64,000 nt of DNA from positions 5,208,001 to 5,272,000 of the forward strand of contig CM082595.2 of NCBI GenBank assembly GCA_040954595.2, read 5' to 3'. Both the position numbers and the translations under genes were made by a program. The notes beneath the pieces were generated by a model, which saw only the letters and a program-made list of their open reading frames with translations, was not told the DNA's origin and made no database searches. This DNA is from Balanoglossus misakiensis (lineage: Eukaryota; Hemichordata). Position 1 is the stretch's first letter. The number at the start of each line of letters is the position of its first letter. Positions 17,501 to 32,900 of this stretch are shown piece by piece.

Positions 17501-20500
17501 ACGGTAACATCTGAAGCTACTCACTTGTCCATGAGGTTCTCCCCGTTGAAGTGGAGGCAATCAAACACAAACAAACACACACTGGCATCTTTGAAAGCAG
17601 TTTTCTGTGAAGGAAGAAAACAAAACAACATATCCAGAGTGAAAATGATTTATACGGAATAGGTTACTAAGGGAGTGTTCAGAAAATACTTAAGGGGGGT
17701 GGGACTGAGGATTTTCTGTTTTCTTTGAGATTTTTTTTCTATGACCCCTTAAAAGAATGTGATGGTTTTTGTTGGACCCCTCCCCCCAAAAAGCTTGTGA
17801 AAAATCTATGCCCCCCCCAAAAAAAGCATGTGAAAAATCTATACCCCCCCCCAAAAAAAAAGCATGTGAAAAATCTATGCCCCCCCCCCCCCCAAAAAAA
17901 AAGCATGTGAAAAATCCATGCCCCCCACCCCCGGTCTAATGATCATACCTTGTGAATTCCAAGAGAGCCAAATGGAAGGGGTGTTCCTGTTTTGTTGTCC
18001 ACCAATAGAACCTGTTGAAATCAAGACAGAGAGACACATGTGAGCTACAGACAATATCCGATCTTCTGAACTTGTTCACCACGGGAGGGGAGGGGAGGGG
18101 GGGGGGGGGAGGGGAGGGTAAAGAGGGTTTGCTGGCGCCCGAAACAGGGACAGATCTGAATCCTGTTTCCAGTACTGCAGCTCACGGCTAACCCATGGTT
18201 GTCCTGGCTTCGAAAATGGAAGTGGTGACCAGCTATAAAGTTCAGGCCTTTCTCTACATGCAGTTTAGTACAGCAATATACATTGGATGCCAAGAGTTGC
18301 ACTGACTTAGTATAACGTACACTCACATTAGGTGATTTCCTGTCCATTGTGAGATCTCGCGAGAGTTGGTTATTTTAATTTTGCAAACAGGCTGCCAGCC
18401 AATAAACACAAGTTAAGCTTCGTCTGAATCTGGACTAGCTGCAGAGTTGAACAAAAATTGCAACTTTTTGTGACGGGAGTATGTTGTATGTCACATGAGA
18501 ATGTCCCCCAATGAGATCTCTCAGGGTCCGACAGTCTGTGGCAGTTTGGAAAATAGTAAATTGAGTTGTACACCCTTACCTCACTGTCTAAAATAAGACT
18601 GTTGCCATGGGGACAAGCCTTTGGCAGGAAGTCTTTAAAATGGGCCACTTTGTGAGGGAGGACTGGTTTCAGGCTGCGGCTGTAGTACTCGAACTTTTCT
18701 CCTTGTTTGTGAACCTGTACTCGCTCACCGTCGTACTTTATCTCAGCGTACATTCCATTGGGACACTTTCTCATGGCCTGGTCTACAGACTTGCAGGCCT
18801 CAGCCTAGAGAAGAACAAAAACATGCAACCAAATGAAGCAGTAGAAGTTAAGGCCAGGAAGAAAAAATAAATTGTTCATCGGAATCGCCGCTTCTACTTT
18901 GGCTGATTTGGAATTTTTTTTTGGGGGGGGGGGGGGGGATTTTGGCAAATTCTACTTCCGCGTTACAAAATTCTTAGTACAGTAAAACTCCAATTATCCG
19001 AACTGACAGGGGGACATTGATTTTTTTCGGATATGCAGACAGTTCGGTTATTCGGATAACGATCTTATACAAAAGAACTGTTTGGGGGACATGACAGCAG
19101 TTCGGATAACCAAACAGTTCGGATAATTGGAGTTCGGATAATTGGAGTTTTACTGTACTGGCGCTGGTGGCCAGAATATGTTGTGCAAACACCAACTGTA
19201 AATGTAATGGCCTATGTTATTGTTGGGAAATATAGTATTGAATTCAGTTACAGGTACATGTATCAGTGTTTTTGTCTGAGATATTTCTGGTAAAAAGGCA
19301 AACAATTATCTCGCCTTGTCTACATCTGTGCAAATATGCCAGAGAACAGCATTTACCTTCAGCCTATAAAAAAATAAAAATATTCGCTCGCCGCTCCTGG
19401 AACTTGGTCCAAAAAATCCGATGAACAATTTATTTTTTCTTCCGGGCCTAAGTATTCTTTGTTTGCATTTCAAACAAGCATAAACAGTTGAAAGACTATA
19501 AAAATCTGATTTGAGCGAGTGATGAGCGCCCTCTAAAGGCACACACTATAAATTCTTTCTACTTACCAGCATTGGCAAGACTGGCGTCATCAGGGATGCT
19601 CTCACACTCAGCTTCTTCTTCATTCCGGGTTTTCCGTCGCTGCTTTCCCGGTTTTCCAACACTCTGTCGACAACATCCTTCAGATCCCTGGAAGCCTGAA
19701 ATGCTTCATAGGCATTCGGATCAAGTGCCTCCAATCTGTTTAGGAAAACAGTATTGCAAAGGGTGTCATGTCTTGGAAAATCTCTATACTGTAACACAGG
19801 TTATTTTCCCAGCAATAAATTTTCATGAAATACGCGAGAGCCAAAAAAACATGTAAATATAAAGTTGTGAAAAAAAGAGTGCCACAATATGTTCTTTAGA
19901 ACACTCAAATACACCATTTCACCCATATATGGGCGGATGTAAATTGGAGGTGACTGTATACCTCTAAGCTCATCATTTCAGTATCTGGTTTTGACTGGTT
20001 TGGACCGGTACTTGCAACGGGAGTGGCACCTTTCACCACCATGGTTTGGTCCAAAACCATTGCTTTCTATGGCAAAATTGGACCTCTACACAGGGAAATG
20101 GGGGGTGAAAGGCTTACATGTGCTTGGCTCCTGCGTTGATTCTCAAGTCATGTTTCAACAATCTGATGATAGTCTTCAAATCATTGCCAGTACATTTCTT
20201 GGCGATCCGGGTCAGTTCTCTCTGCTGCTCATCTTCTTTGGTCAGTGCCGTCATTCTGTCCAGAAAATCATTTACCTGAGACAGGCAGAGAGAAAAAAAG
20301 AACACTTAAGGGAATCTTATAATCAGTACATTAGTTAAATGAGGCAGTATTTGAGAATGAAAACTTCAATTAAATGTTAACGTTCCCATTTTAGGAACCA
20401 ACTAAATAATTTTTAATTTCTGTCATTAAACGGTCCCTTCATTTTCTGCCAGGCTAGCTGCCTTGCTGTGATATCCTCCTGCTCATCCAGATAAGAAAAT

Positions 20501-23188
20501 AAAGTTGACTTTTAGAAGCTGCCCTTGCATATCGGTATAACTGTAGTGACATGAAATTCAATATCTACACTCTTGCGTTTCTCAATCTGATGCTGACTAC
20601 AGACCTGATCACATGACCTACCTCTTGCAGTGACAATGTACTCTTCTTGATTGGAATCACAACCGAGCTTTCTTCAAAGTATTTACGGATTGTCTCAGAC
20701 ACGTCGCCCTGTTCCAGATCTGTCATCATTTCTTCCTGACTTGTTCCAAATATCTATCGCATTTTACAAAAAAAAAATTTAAAAAATGCAAAAAAAGTAA
20801 AATTACACATTAATATTAAACTACTGCCACACTCTATGGCATTCTGTGGTACAATACAATTGTATATTATTATGGTATGTGGAGTCCCAATATGGCTGAC
20901 CAATGAGGCCAGTAAGTCACAGAGTAAAAACTTAATCTTCTGTTGTATAGTTTCTATAGTTGGGACAACCACATTTTATTGTATTAAAGTAAGTTTGAGA
21001 CCCAACTTGTATCATATATATTAAACAACAAACCAGACCAGCTCGAGCAGTCCTCTGTGACCTACTAGCCTCGTTTTCGCGCCGTCTGCTTGGAGATGAC
21101 GCCATGTTTTGGAAGGGCGCAATCTTAACGAAAATGACAAGGCGTGTAACCTTGAGATTCACACGACCTTGACACCGACATACCTGGCTGTAGAGCTTGA
21201 TGAGTTGTTTGTTGTTGATGTTGTAGACTCTCTTGACGGCCCCGGGCAGCAGAAGTCTCAGGAGAAGATACAAATCACCTTTGAATCCATCTGAGCCAGA
21301 CACAAAGATTATAAAGGCTGTGAGTTTAACAAACTCCACACTTTACATTTTGTAAGTAACAACGCGCAAAGAAACAGTTAGAAATGTCTGTTGATGTATG
21401 TGTTTTGTTACATATGTCCTTACAATGAACACAGATTGAGCCTTACAGAAGGAAAGTACTGACAATCTATTTTTTTTTTTGATGAAAACAGTTAAAAAGA
21501 AACATTGTGTCTGAATGTGTGGTTCAGACCACAATGAATGCTTCAGTGATAAGAATGCATCACCCTATTAACAAAACACAAGTCAAGATCACTTCCCTTG
21601 TGTTACACAATCACTCTGTTTCTCATCAATAGGACTGATGAAAAACTCGATGGTCGGTAGAACTCCTTCTGTCCAGCTCAAAATGTTATGACGCTGTACT
21701 AGTCCAGATATTCTGGAGACTAACGCAGACATTGGACCCACCTCCACTGTTGCCTTTGTGGATGTACACAGAGACCAGTTTGGTTTTGCCGAGATAGCTG
21801 GACTCCTCGGCCACGTCCACGCAGAGCCTGCGAAATTGGCGGAATGAGTTATCGCGCTTTGTGGCCGGGTTCTCATCCTCCTGTTTGGATGGCCCTGCAT
21901 CTGCAAAAGAAAGAAGCGATATGGTATTGATAATACACTCAGTGTAACTCATCCAGCATTCTACATGTTGCATACTGTAAAACACTTTATTTTCGTGAGC
22001 AATAAATTTTCACGAAATACGCGAAAGCCAAAATAGCGTGAAAATAAAAAGTCGCGTAATTTTTTTTTAAGATAACGATGCAGTGAATGAAATATGAGAA
22101 AGCGAAAATTAATTCTGCGAAGCAGTGGTCTCTCTCGATATCGCGAAAATTTCAACTCGCGAAAATAAAGTGTTTTACAGTATGTGGAGAGACGAAAGGA
22201 ATTTGAGAAGCATTATGATTCGGAAGCTTATCTCAAAATCCACAATTCAGAATACATGTATGTACTGGAAATCTCATTCTGTATTCCTTTTGGAAGAACG
22301 AAAATATTGAGTATGTGATGAAGATCACATACGGCCAAAACATAATGGTAGTACTCAAAGATTGTATTTAACCCTTTCACCCCCAGTTTCTTGTATAGTG
22401 GTCCAACTTTACCATTGAACACTATGGGTTTGATTGAACTAATGACCTTACCATCATCAATGTCAAACTTCTGAGGCGTTTTCGTGGGTGTGGCTTTGGT
22501 CGGTGTTCCTTTGGTTGGCGACTGCAACGCACCAGTAGTGGTTATGGTGGCTTGTACAGTCGCTCTCTTTGTGGGCGTTTTCTTCGGAGATGACGACTTG
22601 GCTGCCAGTTCTGTTTAAATCATCAAATCAGAGAGAATCATTGCAGTGACCTTTGGATTGGGTTGTTGCTGGGTCGCAATAATTGTAGCCTTTGAGGGCT
22701 GGGTTGGGTGGCTGGCTCGCGCTATTTAGCTATAGTTACCATGGTAAATTGAGATCTAGCCAATCACAGATTTTCAGTGGGTGGCACACATGAAAAAAAG
22801 AGCGCCACCATATGTTCTTTAGAACGCTCAAATACTCCATTTCACCCATATATGGGCGTATGTAAATTGGAGGTGACTGTATACCTTTAACAGTGATCTC
22901 ACCTCTGATATGCTTCCTAATTTCTTCCTTCTCTTCATCTTCCATGTTCTGGAATCCTTCCAGATCGCTCGGATCTTCAATTTTCTTCGTGGTCGCCCTG
23001 GCACGGGAGAGCGTCTCGAACATGCAGGCGATGTGGTAGTACTGCTTCATGTCGCCGCCGTCATCCGAGAAGTAATTCGGAACATGCTTGGCAATCCTCG
23101 CCCCCTTCTTGCTGATGTTCTGTTTGCATTTCTTGCATTTGGAGGTGCCCAGTTTGGCGTAGTCACACGAGTATTTGTTGTCCGTCAT
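12185..23188 (-). CDS. LIG3: DNA ligase III, complete, with an added PBZ zinc finger
   Basis: ATP-dependent DNA ligase that seals single-strand breaks in base-excision repair and maintains mitochondrial DNA. Coding exons: 22903-23188, 22452-22610, 21742-21900, 21184-21290, 20622-20753, 20118-20275, 19567-19735, 18580-18804, 17949-18011, 17525-17604, 17289-17376, 16836-16913, 16270-16393, 15482-15699, 14019-14165, 13424 (or 13463)-13711, 13005-13124, 12543-12704, 12185-12262. Phases are continuous; length is 946 (or 933) aa, near the human nuclear form. In order: a PARP-type zinc finger ([15 protein letters not shown], residues about 5-95), a DNA-binding domain (about 160-370), a catalytic core with nucleotidyl lysine at residue 413 ([13 protein letters not shown]) and motif IV EGLVLKD, an OB domain ending [15 protein letters not shown], a basic/acidic SPxK-rich linker, a PBZ finger, and a BRCT domain ending KNKKLVPK. 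The BRCT in human LIG3 binds XRCC1. Only the exon 16 donor is uncertain. Confidence 0.95.
12745..13004. repeat. (GATA)n then (CATA)n compound microsatellite, ending at a LIG3 splice donor
   Basis: About 95 bases of GATA units (12745-12840) pass into about 160 bases of CATA units with a CA interruption. On the minus strand the last units read GTATGTATG and begin exactly at the donor of the PBZ exon (13005). Confidence 0.95.
13005..13124 (-). other. LIG3: PBZ zinc finger exon of LIG3
   Basis: This 40-codon exon reads [18 protein letters not shown] followed by EQYDH. That is C-x5-C-x6-H-x5-H with every fixed position of the PBZ consensus: basic residue before the first Cys, aromatic-Gly after it, Tyr after the second Cys, Asn, and an aromatic two before the last His. 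PBZ modules in APLF and CHFR bind poly(ADP-ribose). The exon is phase 0 at both ends and sits between the catalytic core and BRCT. The downstream piece [11 protein letters not shown] repeats the SPxK motifs of exon 16. Confidence 0.88.
13173..13257. mobile_element. piggyBac-like 85-bp MITE in LIG3 intron 16
   Basis: Flanked by TTAA at 13169-13172 and 13258-13261. Ends are CCCTTTCACC and its inverted form GGTGAAAGGG, with internal TTTGGACCAAACCATGGT. Length is identical to the intact copies at 39716, 50040 and 55094. Confidence 0.88.
14380..14545. repeat. (GATA)n microsatellite in LIG3 intron 14
   Basis: Several GATA runs broken by ATACATG(G/T) interruptions; GGAC/GGGT/ACAG tetranucleotide relics continue to about 14650. 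Confidence 0.95.
17779..17930. repeat. Minisatellite of about 35 bp in LIG3 intron 9
   Basis: Four imperfect units of the form CCCCCCCAAAAAAA followed by GCATGTGAAAAATCTATG, with varying C and A homopolymer lengths. Confidence 0.85.
18980..19155. mobile_element. Tc1/mariner-superfamily MITE (pogo-like ends) in LIG3 intron 7
   Basis: Ends CAGTAAAACTCCAATTATCC and its exact inverted form, flanked by TA on both sides (18978-18979 and 19156-19157). The CAGT start, TA duplication and ATTATCCGAAC-type terminus resemble pogo/Tigger-derived elements. There are internal inverted GTTCGGATAA blocks and no coding sequence. Confidence 0.85.
20027..20112. mobile_element. Degenerate piggyBac-like MITE abutting the LIG3 exon 6 donor
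   Basis: Carries CACCTTTCACCACCATGG, the TTTGGTCC core and GGTGAAAGGC end of the 85-bp family. On the minus strand the exon ends CACAT and the intron begins GTAAGCCTTTCACC, so the element's TTAA flank is now GTAA and serves as the splice donor. Confidence 0.75.
21975..22180. mobile_element. 206-bp MITE with CTGTAAAACACTTTATTTTC ends, TA target site, in LIG3 intron 2
   Basis: Ends are inverted (CTGTAAAACACTTTATTTTC on the left, its mirror ending TTTTACAG on the right) and flanked by TA at 21973-21974 and 22181-22182. The interior has repeated TTTTCGCGA and CGCGAAAAT motifs. Related copies or fragments are at 13735-13870, 19790-19870, 33200-33400, 34887-34970, 42661-42854 and 57090-57210. Confidence 0.88.
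22372..22434. mobile_element. Truncated piggyBac-like MITE just inside LIG3 intron 2
   Basis: TTAA at 22368-22371 and CCCTTTCACC start are intact; the element breaks off after ATGGGTTTGATTG, about 18 bases from the exon 2 donor. Confidence 0.75.
22725..22886. mobile_element. MITE with AGGTATACAGTCACC ends in LIG3 intron 1
   Basis: On the minus strand the element begins after TTAA (22887-22890) with AGGTATACAGTCACCTCC, then contains CCCATATATGG and CACTGAAAATCTGTGATTGG, as in the 53.1-kb copy. The far end is degraded. Fragments of the same family are at about 19865-19960 and 37990-38160. Confidence 0.75.
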
Positions 23189-23560
23189 TGCGGTCGGCGA
23201 TTTGTGGAAAAAACGGAACTGGGACGTGCGTGGGGCGAAACTGATCAACTCCCTGTTATTTCCTGACGGGTTCGAATTAAACGACGCTCCGCCAAAACTT
23301 GATAAGAACCACCGCGCTCTTCTGTTTGTAAGCTCAGGGTGCCGTATATCCCTCTGTAATCTTCTAACTCCTTGCTTCAGTTCATCTGATTCTTTTGACC
23401 TCTTAACCGTGCTCGCATCTGCACGTCCTATCGACCATACAAATCCACAGCGTCTGATCTCGAGACTGATCCAATCGCTGATGACTCCGTCCCTTGATGC
23501 ATAAAACTGGGTGCACCTGAGCCTTCTTATCATCAAAGAACAAGTACCCTTTCCTCCCAA
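23189..23560 (-). CDS. LIG3: In-frame upstream extension of LIG3: candidate mitochondrial leader
   Basis: The frame of LIG3 exon 1 stays open for 124 codons upstream of the nuclear start at 23188, to a methionine at 23560. A second methionine nine codons later starts MIRRLRCTQFYASRDG, rich in Arg, Ser and aromatics and free of acids for 14 residues, as in mitochondrial presequences. In vertebrates one LIG3 mRNA gives nuclear and mitochondrial enzymes through alternative start codons, the longer form carrying a leader of similar size. Function is inferred; the extension could also be untranslated. Confidence 0.5.
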
Positions 23561-25081
23561 CTATCTGTACCAAGGTATCTGTTGATGCAGTAACAAATAT
23601 AAGTTATAACAACAACAAAAACAACAACAATAATATAATATAACAATAATAATAAATATATACATGTAATAATAGTAATAATTATTATTATATTAACAAA
23701 TTATAATTTGATTTTTGGAAGATAACAAAAACTCATTTCTTAACGTTTTCAGACCTATAGCACATGTACAGAGAAGCAGTGTAACTTGCAAGATGGTGCC
23801 TCTACTTTACACAATATACCAGTATATGAATATATGGTTGATATCATGACAAAACGGGTCTACTATTGAAAATCTGTTGCTTCCATCAGCGCTTTCTTGG
23901 TGTCTAAATGTTGAGTAACTCGAACCTGTTTCGACGTGCAGCATTTTTAAAAGAGTTTTTGCTGACACGTCGATTTTTAAATGACAACAATGGACTATGG
24001 AGTGTCTATTGTGAGTGACTCACAGAGTACTCCAGTCAGATATGTTGTATGTTGCTGTGTGCGTTGTTGCAGAGGTCATGATACACACATGCACGTACTG
24101 AACAGTCGCATTCACTTCACCTCCTCGCTTGTATTGATAAATGCTCACCTGAAAATTCAAGACACCGCAAACGCCTTGACGGCTTCTTTGTGTCCGTCCC
24201 TAATTTCGAAAGCGATACTGAAAGGTCACGTTGCTCGAGACGCTGACCTTAGCCGACCCCCTAAGTCTTCGCCTATTTTTCAGAAGTGCGCCACCGGTGG
24301 CAGATTTTGTCACAGTGGCTGTGAAAACGTAGCGATGTATACGTGGGGGTGGGGGTGGGGTGGGGGGAGATATGCAGATTCCCCAACATGGAGATAAGAC
24401 TTTATAAGCTAGAACCTCGAGTATTTCTGACTTTGAAGGCTGTACAACGTAAGAACCACGATTTTTCGGTAAGAACCACGGCTATGCATGAAAATGCCTA
24501 TAAACCTAGGTGATTTCGGAGAGATAAATTACGATAATTGGTAATTTTTAATGAGAAATTATCATCGCATCGACTAAAAATAAGACTTTGTCAGCTAAAA
24601 CCTCGAGTGGTTTTGACTTTGTAGGCTGTAAAACGTAAGAACCACGATTTTTCGGTAAGAACCACGGCTATGCATGAAAATGCCTATTTAAGAACCTTGG
24701 GGATTTCGCAGAGATAAATTGCGATAATCGTTAGTGAATAATGATAAATTATCATAGCATGGACCGAAATATTGAAGACAAACTATACACATGTGTTCAA
24801 ATCTGTTTTTATTTGGCAATATAGGATGAGTGCTTAAAATACGGTCATTTGGTTACAGAAAATAAGGAATATTGGTCAGCATCTTTTTTGATCGTCTGCT
24901 TTCTGAGACACTGTCATGGCGGAGTGTAGAGTCAGACTTGAAGCAAAAGAAGACAGAAAAAGAGACAACATTCTATGAAAATACAGAGGTCGCACGTTTT
25001 TCCGGGCTTGGAATTTCGAATGATTAAAACCTGCTTCTCAAATAATTAATAGCGTCATTTTCATCTCGACTCAGCCATCGC
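23561..25081. other. LIG3 upstream region and spacer to the membrane TSR gene
   Basis: Contains AT-rich AAC/TAA simple sequence at 23600-23700, the LIG3 promoter presumably near 23560, and a tandem duplication at 24394-24765. No exon was recognised. Confidence 0.5.
24394..24765. repeat. Tandem duplication of a 186-bp unit
   Basis: Two adjacent copies starting ATAAGACTTT, sharing ACCTCGAG, CGTAAGAACCACG, GGCTATGCATGAAAATGCCT and GAGATAAATT. Within each unit GTAAGAACCACG itself occurs twice, separated by ATTTTTCG. No open frame runs through it. Confidence 0.9.
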
Positions 25082-29539
<4,458 letters not shown>

Positions 29540-29934
29540 TTTACACACCCTAACTTCTCATAGACTATACCCAGTAAATTTCTCCACCATTGCACATTAG
29601 ATTGTTTAAAACAATTTAAAAGAAATATTGCCTGCCACTATCACTTATGTTTGAAACATCTTGAACTCGATACCCGGCGAAGAATTTCTGAAAACGTTGG
29701 TTTCGAATATTTGTTGATGGACTTCAGTACGCGCGCGTTCGAACATTGTTGGGTTGCGCGCATGTTCGAAGAACCCAGGCCAACAGCGCGCGACCGCAAA
29801 AAGGAATCCTTCTTGTTCGGATAACTGACCACGCCGCTTTCAATTACTTTCCTCGTCGACACAAAAAAATATTCTACCCAGTCCATGCTGTCAGTGTACC
29901 ATGATGTGAATTTTAAAAGCGGACTTGACGATCC
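29540..29934. promoter_or_regulatory. Shared upstream region of two divergent TSR genes
   Basis: The 395 bases between opposite start codons (29539 minus, 29935 plus) hold a CpG-rich stretch at 29730-29820. At 29738-29746 and 29762-29770 lies a perfect inverted repeat, TTCGAACAT and ATGTTCGAA, with a 15-base GC-rich spacer. Bidirectional promoter activity is inferred from geometry. No TATA box was evident. Confidence 0.5.
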
Positions 29935-32900
29935 ATGGAATTTTGTTTATTTTATACAGTAGCATGCGTGTTTCTAACCATCCCATCGTGCATCGCTTCA
30001 CAAGGTGGGTTTCATCCTCATATATTTTCTTTTCTAAGAATGTCTAACTTTCATCTCATTGGCGTAAAAATGAAGTCACCGGGCCTCAAAATTACCTTGG
30101 CCATAAGTATCTTTACTGCGTGTCTGTCTAGTAAACCGTAGGCCTACATCGAGCAAAAACAGTGCTACTACCAACAATCATATTTTAAATACAGAAAAAA
30201 ATGAATTAGCAGCTAAAGTGAGTTCGCGTGTGTGCCTTTGTCAAACCATAGACCCTAGGGTCTATGGCCAAACACATCTACAACACTGTCTAAACTAATC
30301 GATGTATTCTATGCACGCAAGTCTTGAGCGTTTCCCAGACAACGCAATGTGACGTCACCAGAGAGCCCCAGATTTGTGTGATGAGCCGTGACGTTGGCGA
30401 TGACGCAAAGTTTGACGTAGACATCGAAGGGGAATTCAATGGAGACCAATTACAGTGGTACAAACATTACGTCGGCCTTCCGCCATATTTTCACAGGTAA
30501 AACATTAATATACAAAATAAAAAACACCAATTCATAGGTATATCAAATCACATTCACTATGACCGTGATCAAATCTAGTACAATGTACCTGTTTGGTCAC
30601 GTCTCCCGGTGAAGAGTTGAACATTTTCAGTGCTAGCCGTAAGTGGCGCTATTTATATTTCTCAGGCCGTTGGTTACAATAACCCTGCATGGCTTTTTGT
30701 GTAACTTACCAAATGGATAGACAAAAAAATCTTTTAGGAATGTTTTCCAATAATTCTTTATTATTTGATGATTAAAATTTACCAGAAACTGTTATCAGCC
30801 TTCTGCAAGAACGAGATTATTGTCCAGAAAAAAGATTTTTGTGTTTTTTTGCCTAGCCCTGTTTTGTACAGGCCGTGTGATGAATTTATTTTGTTACATG
30901 TAACAATGAACGAATTTGGCAATCTAGAAATCCAGACTTTTGTGATTTTTTTTCGCCTGGCCCTGCATACAGATCTGTGATGACTTTATCTTGTTACATG
31001 TAACAATGTATGTGACCCAGAAAATTTCATTCCCAGCTTCAAGGAGAGACTAACAGCACCAGGTATAATCGAGGAAAACATGCACCTGACAAACGACGGC
31101 AGAACCTTGACCATTTCCCCGATCAAAGACGACGACTTCTACGAAACCAAGTATTGGGCGGAGATCTCCGAAGAGCTGCCGATGAACGAGAAAGACATCA
31201 AATCATATCAACTTGAAGAGGACGAAGTGAGACACCCACCCAGAGGACGAGTTTATTTCATCTTGCAGAGCAGACCCAAAGGTAAGGAAATCTTCAACAA
31301 GAATATTAAAGCCCCAACAGCTGCCAATTTTACATTATTTTTCATAGACAAAATATCTTCCATATCTTTAGTCCATAAATGACACTATTTTGACTCAGTG
31401 GCAATTTTAATACCCACACGTATAAACCACAATAATCGTGTTCTCTTGCAATGCCAAGTTGAATAAACTGGTGTAGCACCCATTAATTAATTAACTTGTT
31501 TATATTTAAATGTACTGGCCACAACCAGAGGTCGATAACATGTTTGTATATATCCAGCTGTTAACTGACTTAACTGGACCATTCTGAGTTTGAAGGTAAA
31601 ATCAAGAAAATAGTTCAGATATAGTGTAGAATATGAATGGTCAGCAAGGCAACCTGAGAGATATTCTGTGACCTCTAACCTTTGACCCCACAAGTCACGA
31701 TTCCCATCAATCTGTAATATGACGTTTTGTTTGTAATATTTGATGTTTATAATGTTGTTGTTGCTACAGAGCTGGGTCCCTTTCTGCTTGGCGACAGTTT
31801 ACGCATCGACCTCACGGACTACTACACTCCCCCGGGGACAGCCATCGAGTACATCTGGACGAAATCGGAATCTCCTCTGGAATTCAAAATTCTGGACAAT
31901 GGGAAGGGGCAAAGTATGGACCTCCCAAACATGGAGTTGAACGACTTTGGGATCATCAACGTGCGCATCTACGGAAGTCGGGAAAACATCCCTGGAAGAG
32001 TGCAGATTGCGGAGAAAAACTTCAACATTCTATTAGGTAGGTATTCATTTTAAAACCTTTTATTATTTAATCTGCATATAACTTTTTCTGTTTTATCATT
32101 TACAAAACTCAGAATTTCAAAATTACTAAAATTCAGTCCGGTTGAAAAAATATACATTTATATGGCAATACATTTCGATCATTTTGGTCTAAACGTGTCT
32201 TCTTTCTCTTTCGCTTTCAGACAGAAGCAAGGTTTGTCGTCAGGAAGGGCACCAACAAGTGTGCCAGTGTAGTGTAGGTTTCCATGGTGATGGGACCAAC
32301 TGTCAAGGTCAGTTATATCAGGAGATGTATCGGTAGATAGCAGTTTATTTGGCGCATCCTGTAAGCAATACCACACACAGATGTTACTCGAAAACATTTC
32401 GAAAACAGGAAATGTCGGTAAAATTTCAACAAATCGGCCTACAGCGGGCATACAAAAAAATAATACACATCTGTATGTAATTTAAAAAAATCAATCATTC
32501 ATTTGCCATTTGTATTACAAATTTTCTCCATTAATTTTCTCGTCAGATGTAAATGAATGTGACAATGGCATTGCAGAGTGTCTACCGCAGGCTGCTTGTG
32601 AAAACACAATAGGCTCATATCAGTGTACCTGTCCTGATGGTTACCAAGGTGACGGGCAGCAGGAGTGCACAGGTAGGGTCGGCCATATTGGATGTGGCCT
32701 GCTTTAACATCATATACATGTTCTAACCAACACACTCAAAATATTGTCATTGGATATTAATTAATAATTCAAAAGATTGAAAAATAAATATGTGTATGCA
32801 AATATCCTGATTCAGTTTGGAAAAACAGTCCTTAATTCACATCATAAAACAACAAATTTCACCTACATGACAAGACAGAGTTTTAGGACAATAATATAAC

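Noticed and set aside
23981-24397. 138-residue plus-strand frame upstream of LIG3
   Set aside because: Low-complexity G-rich end, no homology recognised, and no splice or polyadenylation context.
29641-29886. 81-residue minus-strand frame in the shared TSR promoter
   Set aside because: No similarity, and it spans the CpG-rich promoter-like block; better explained as chance.
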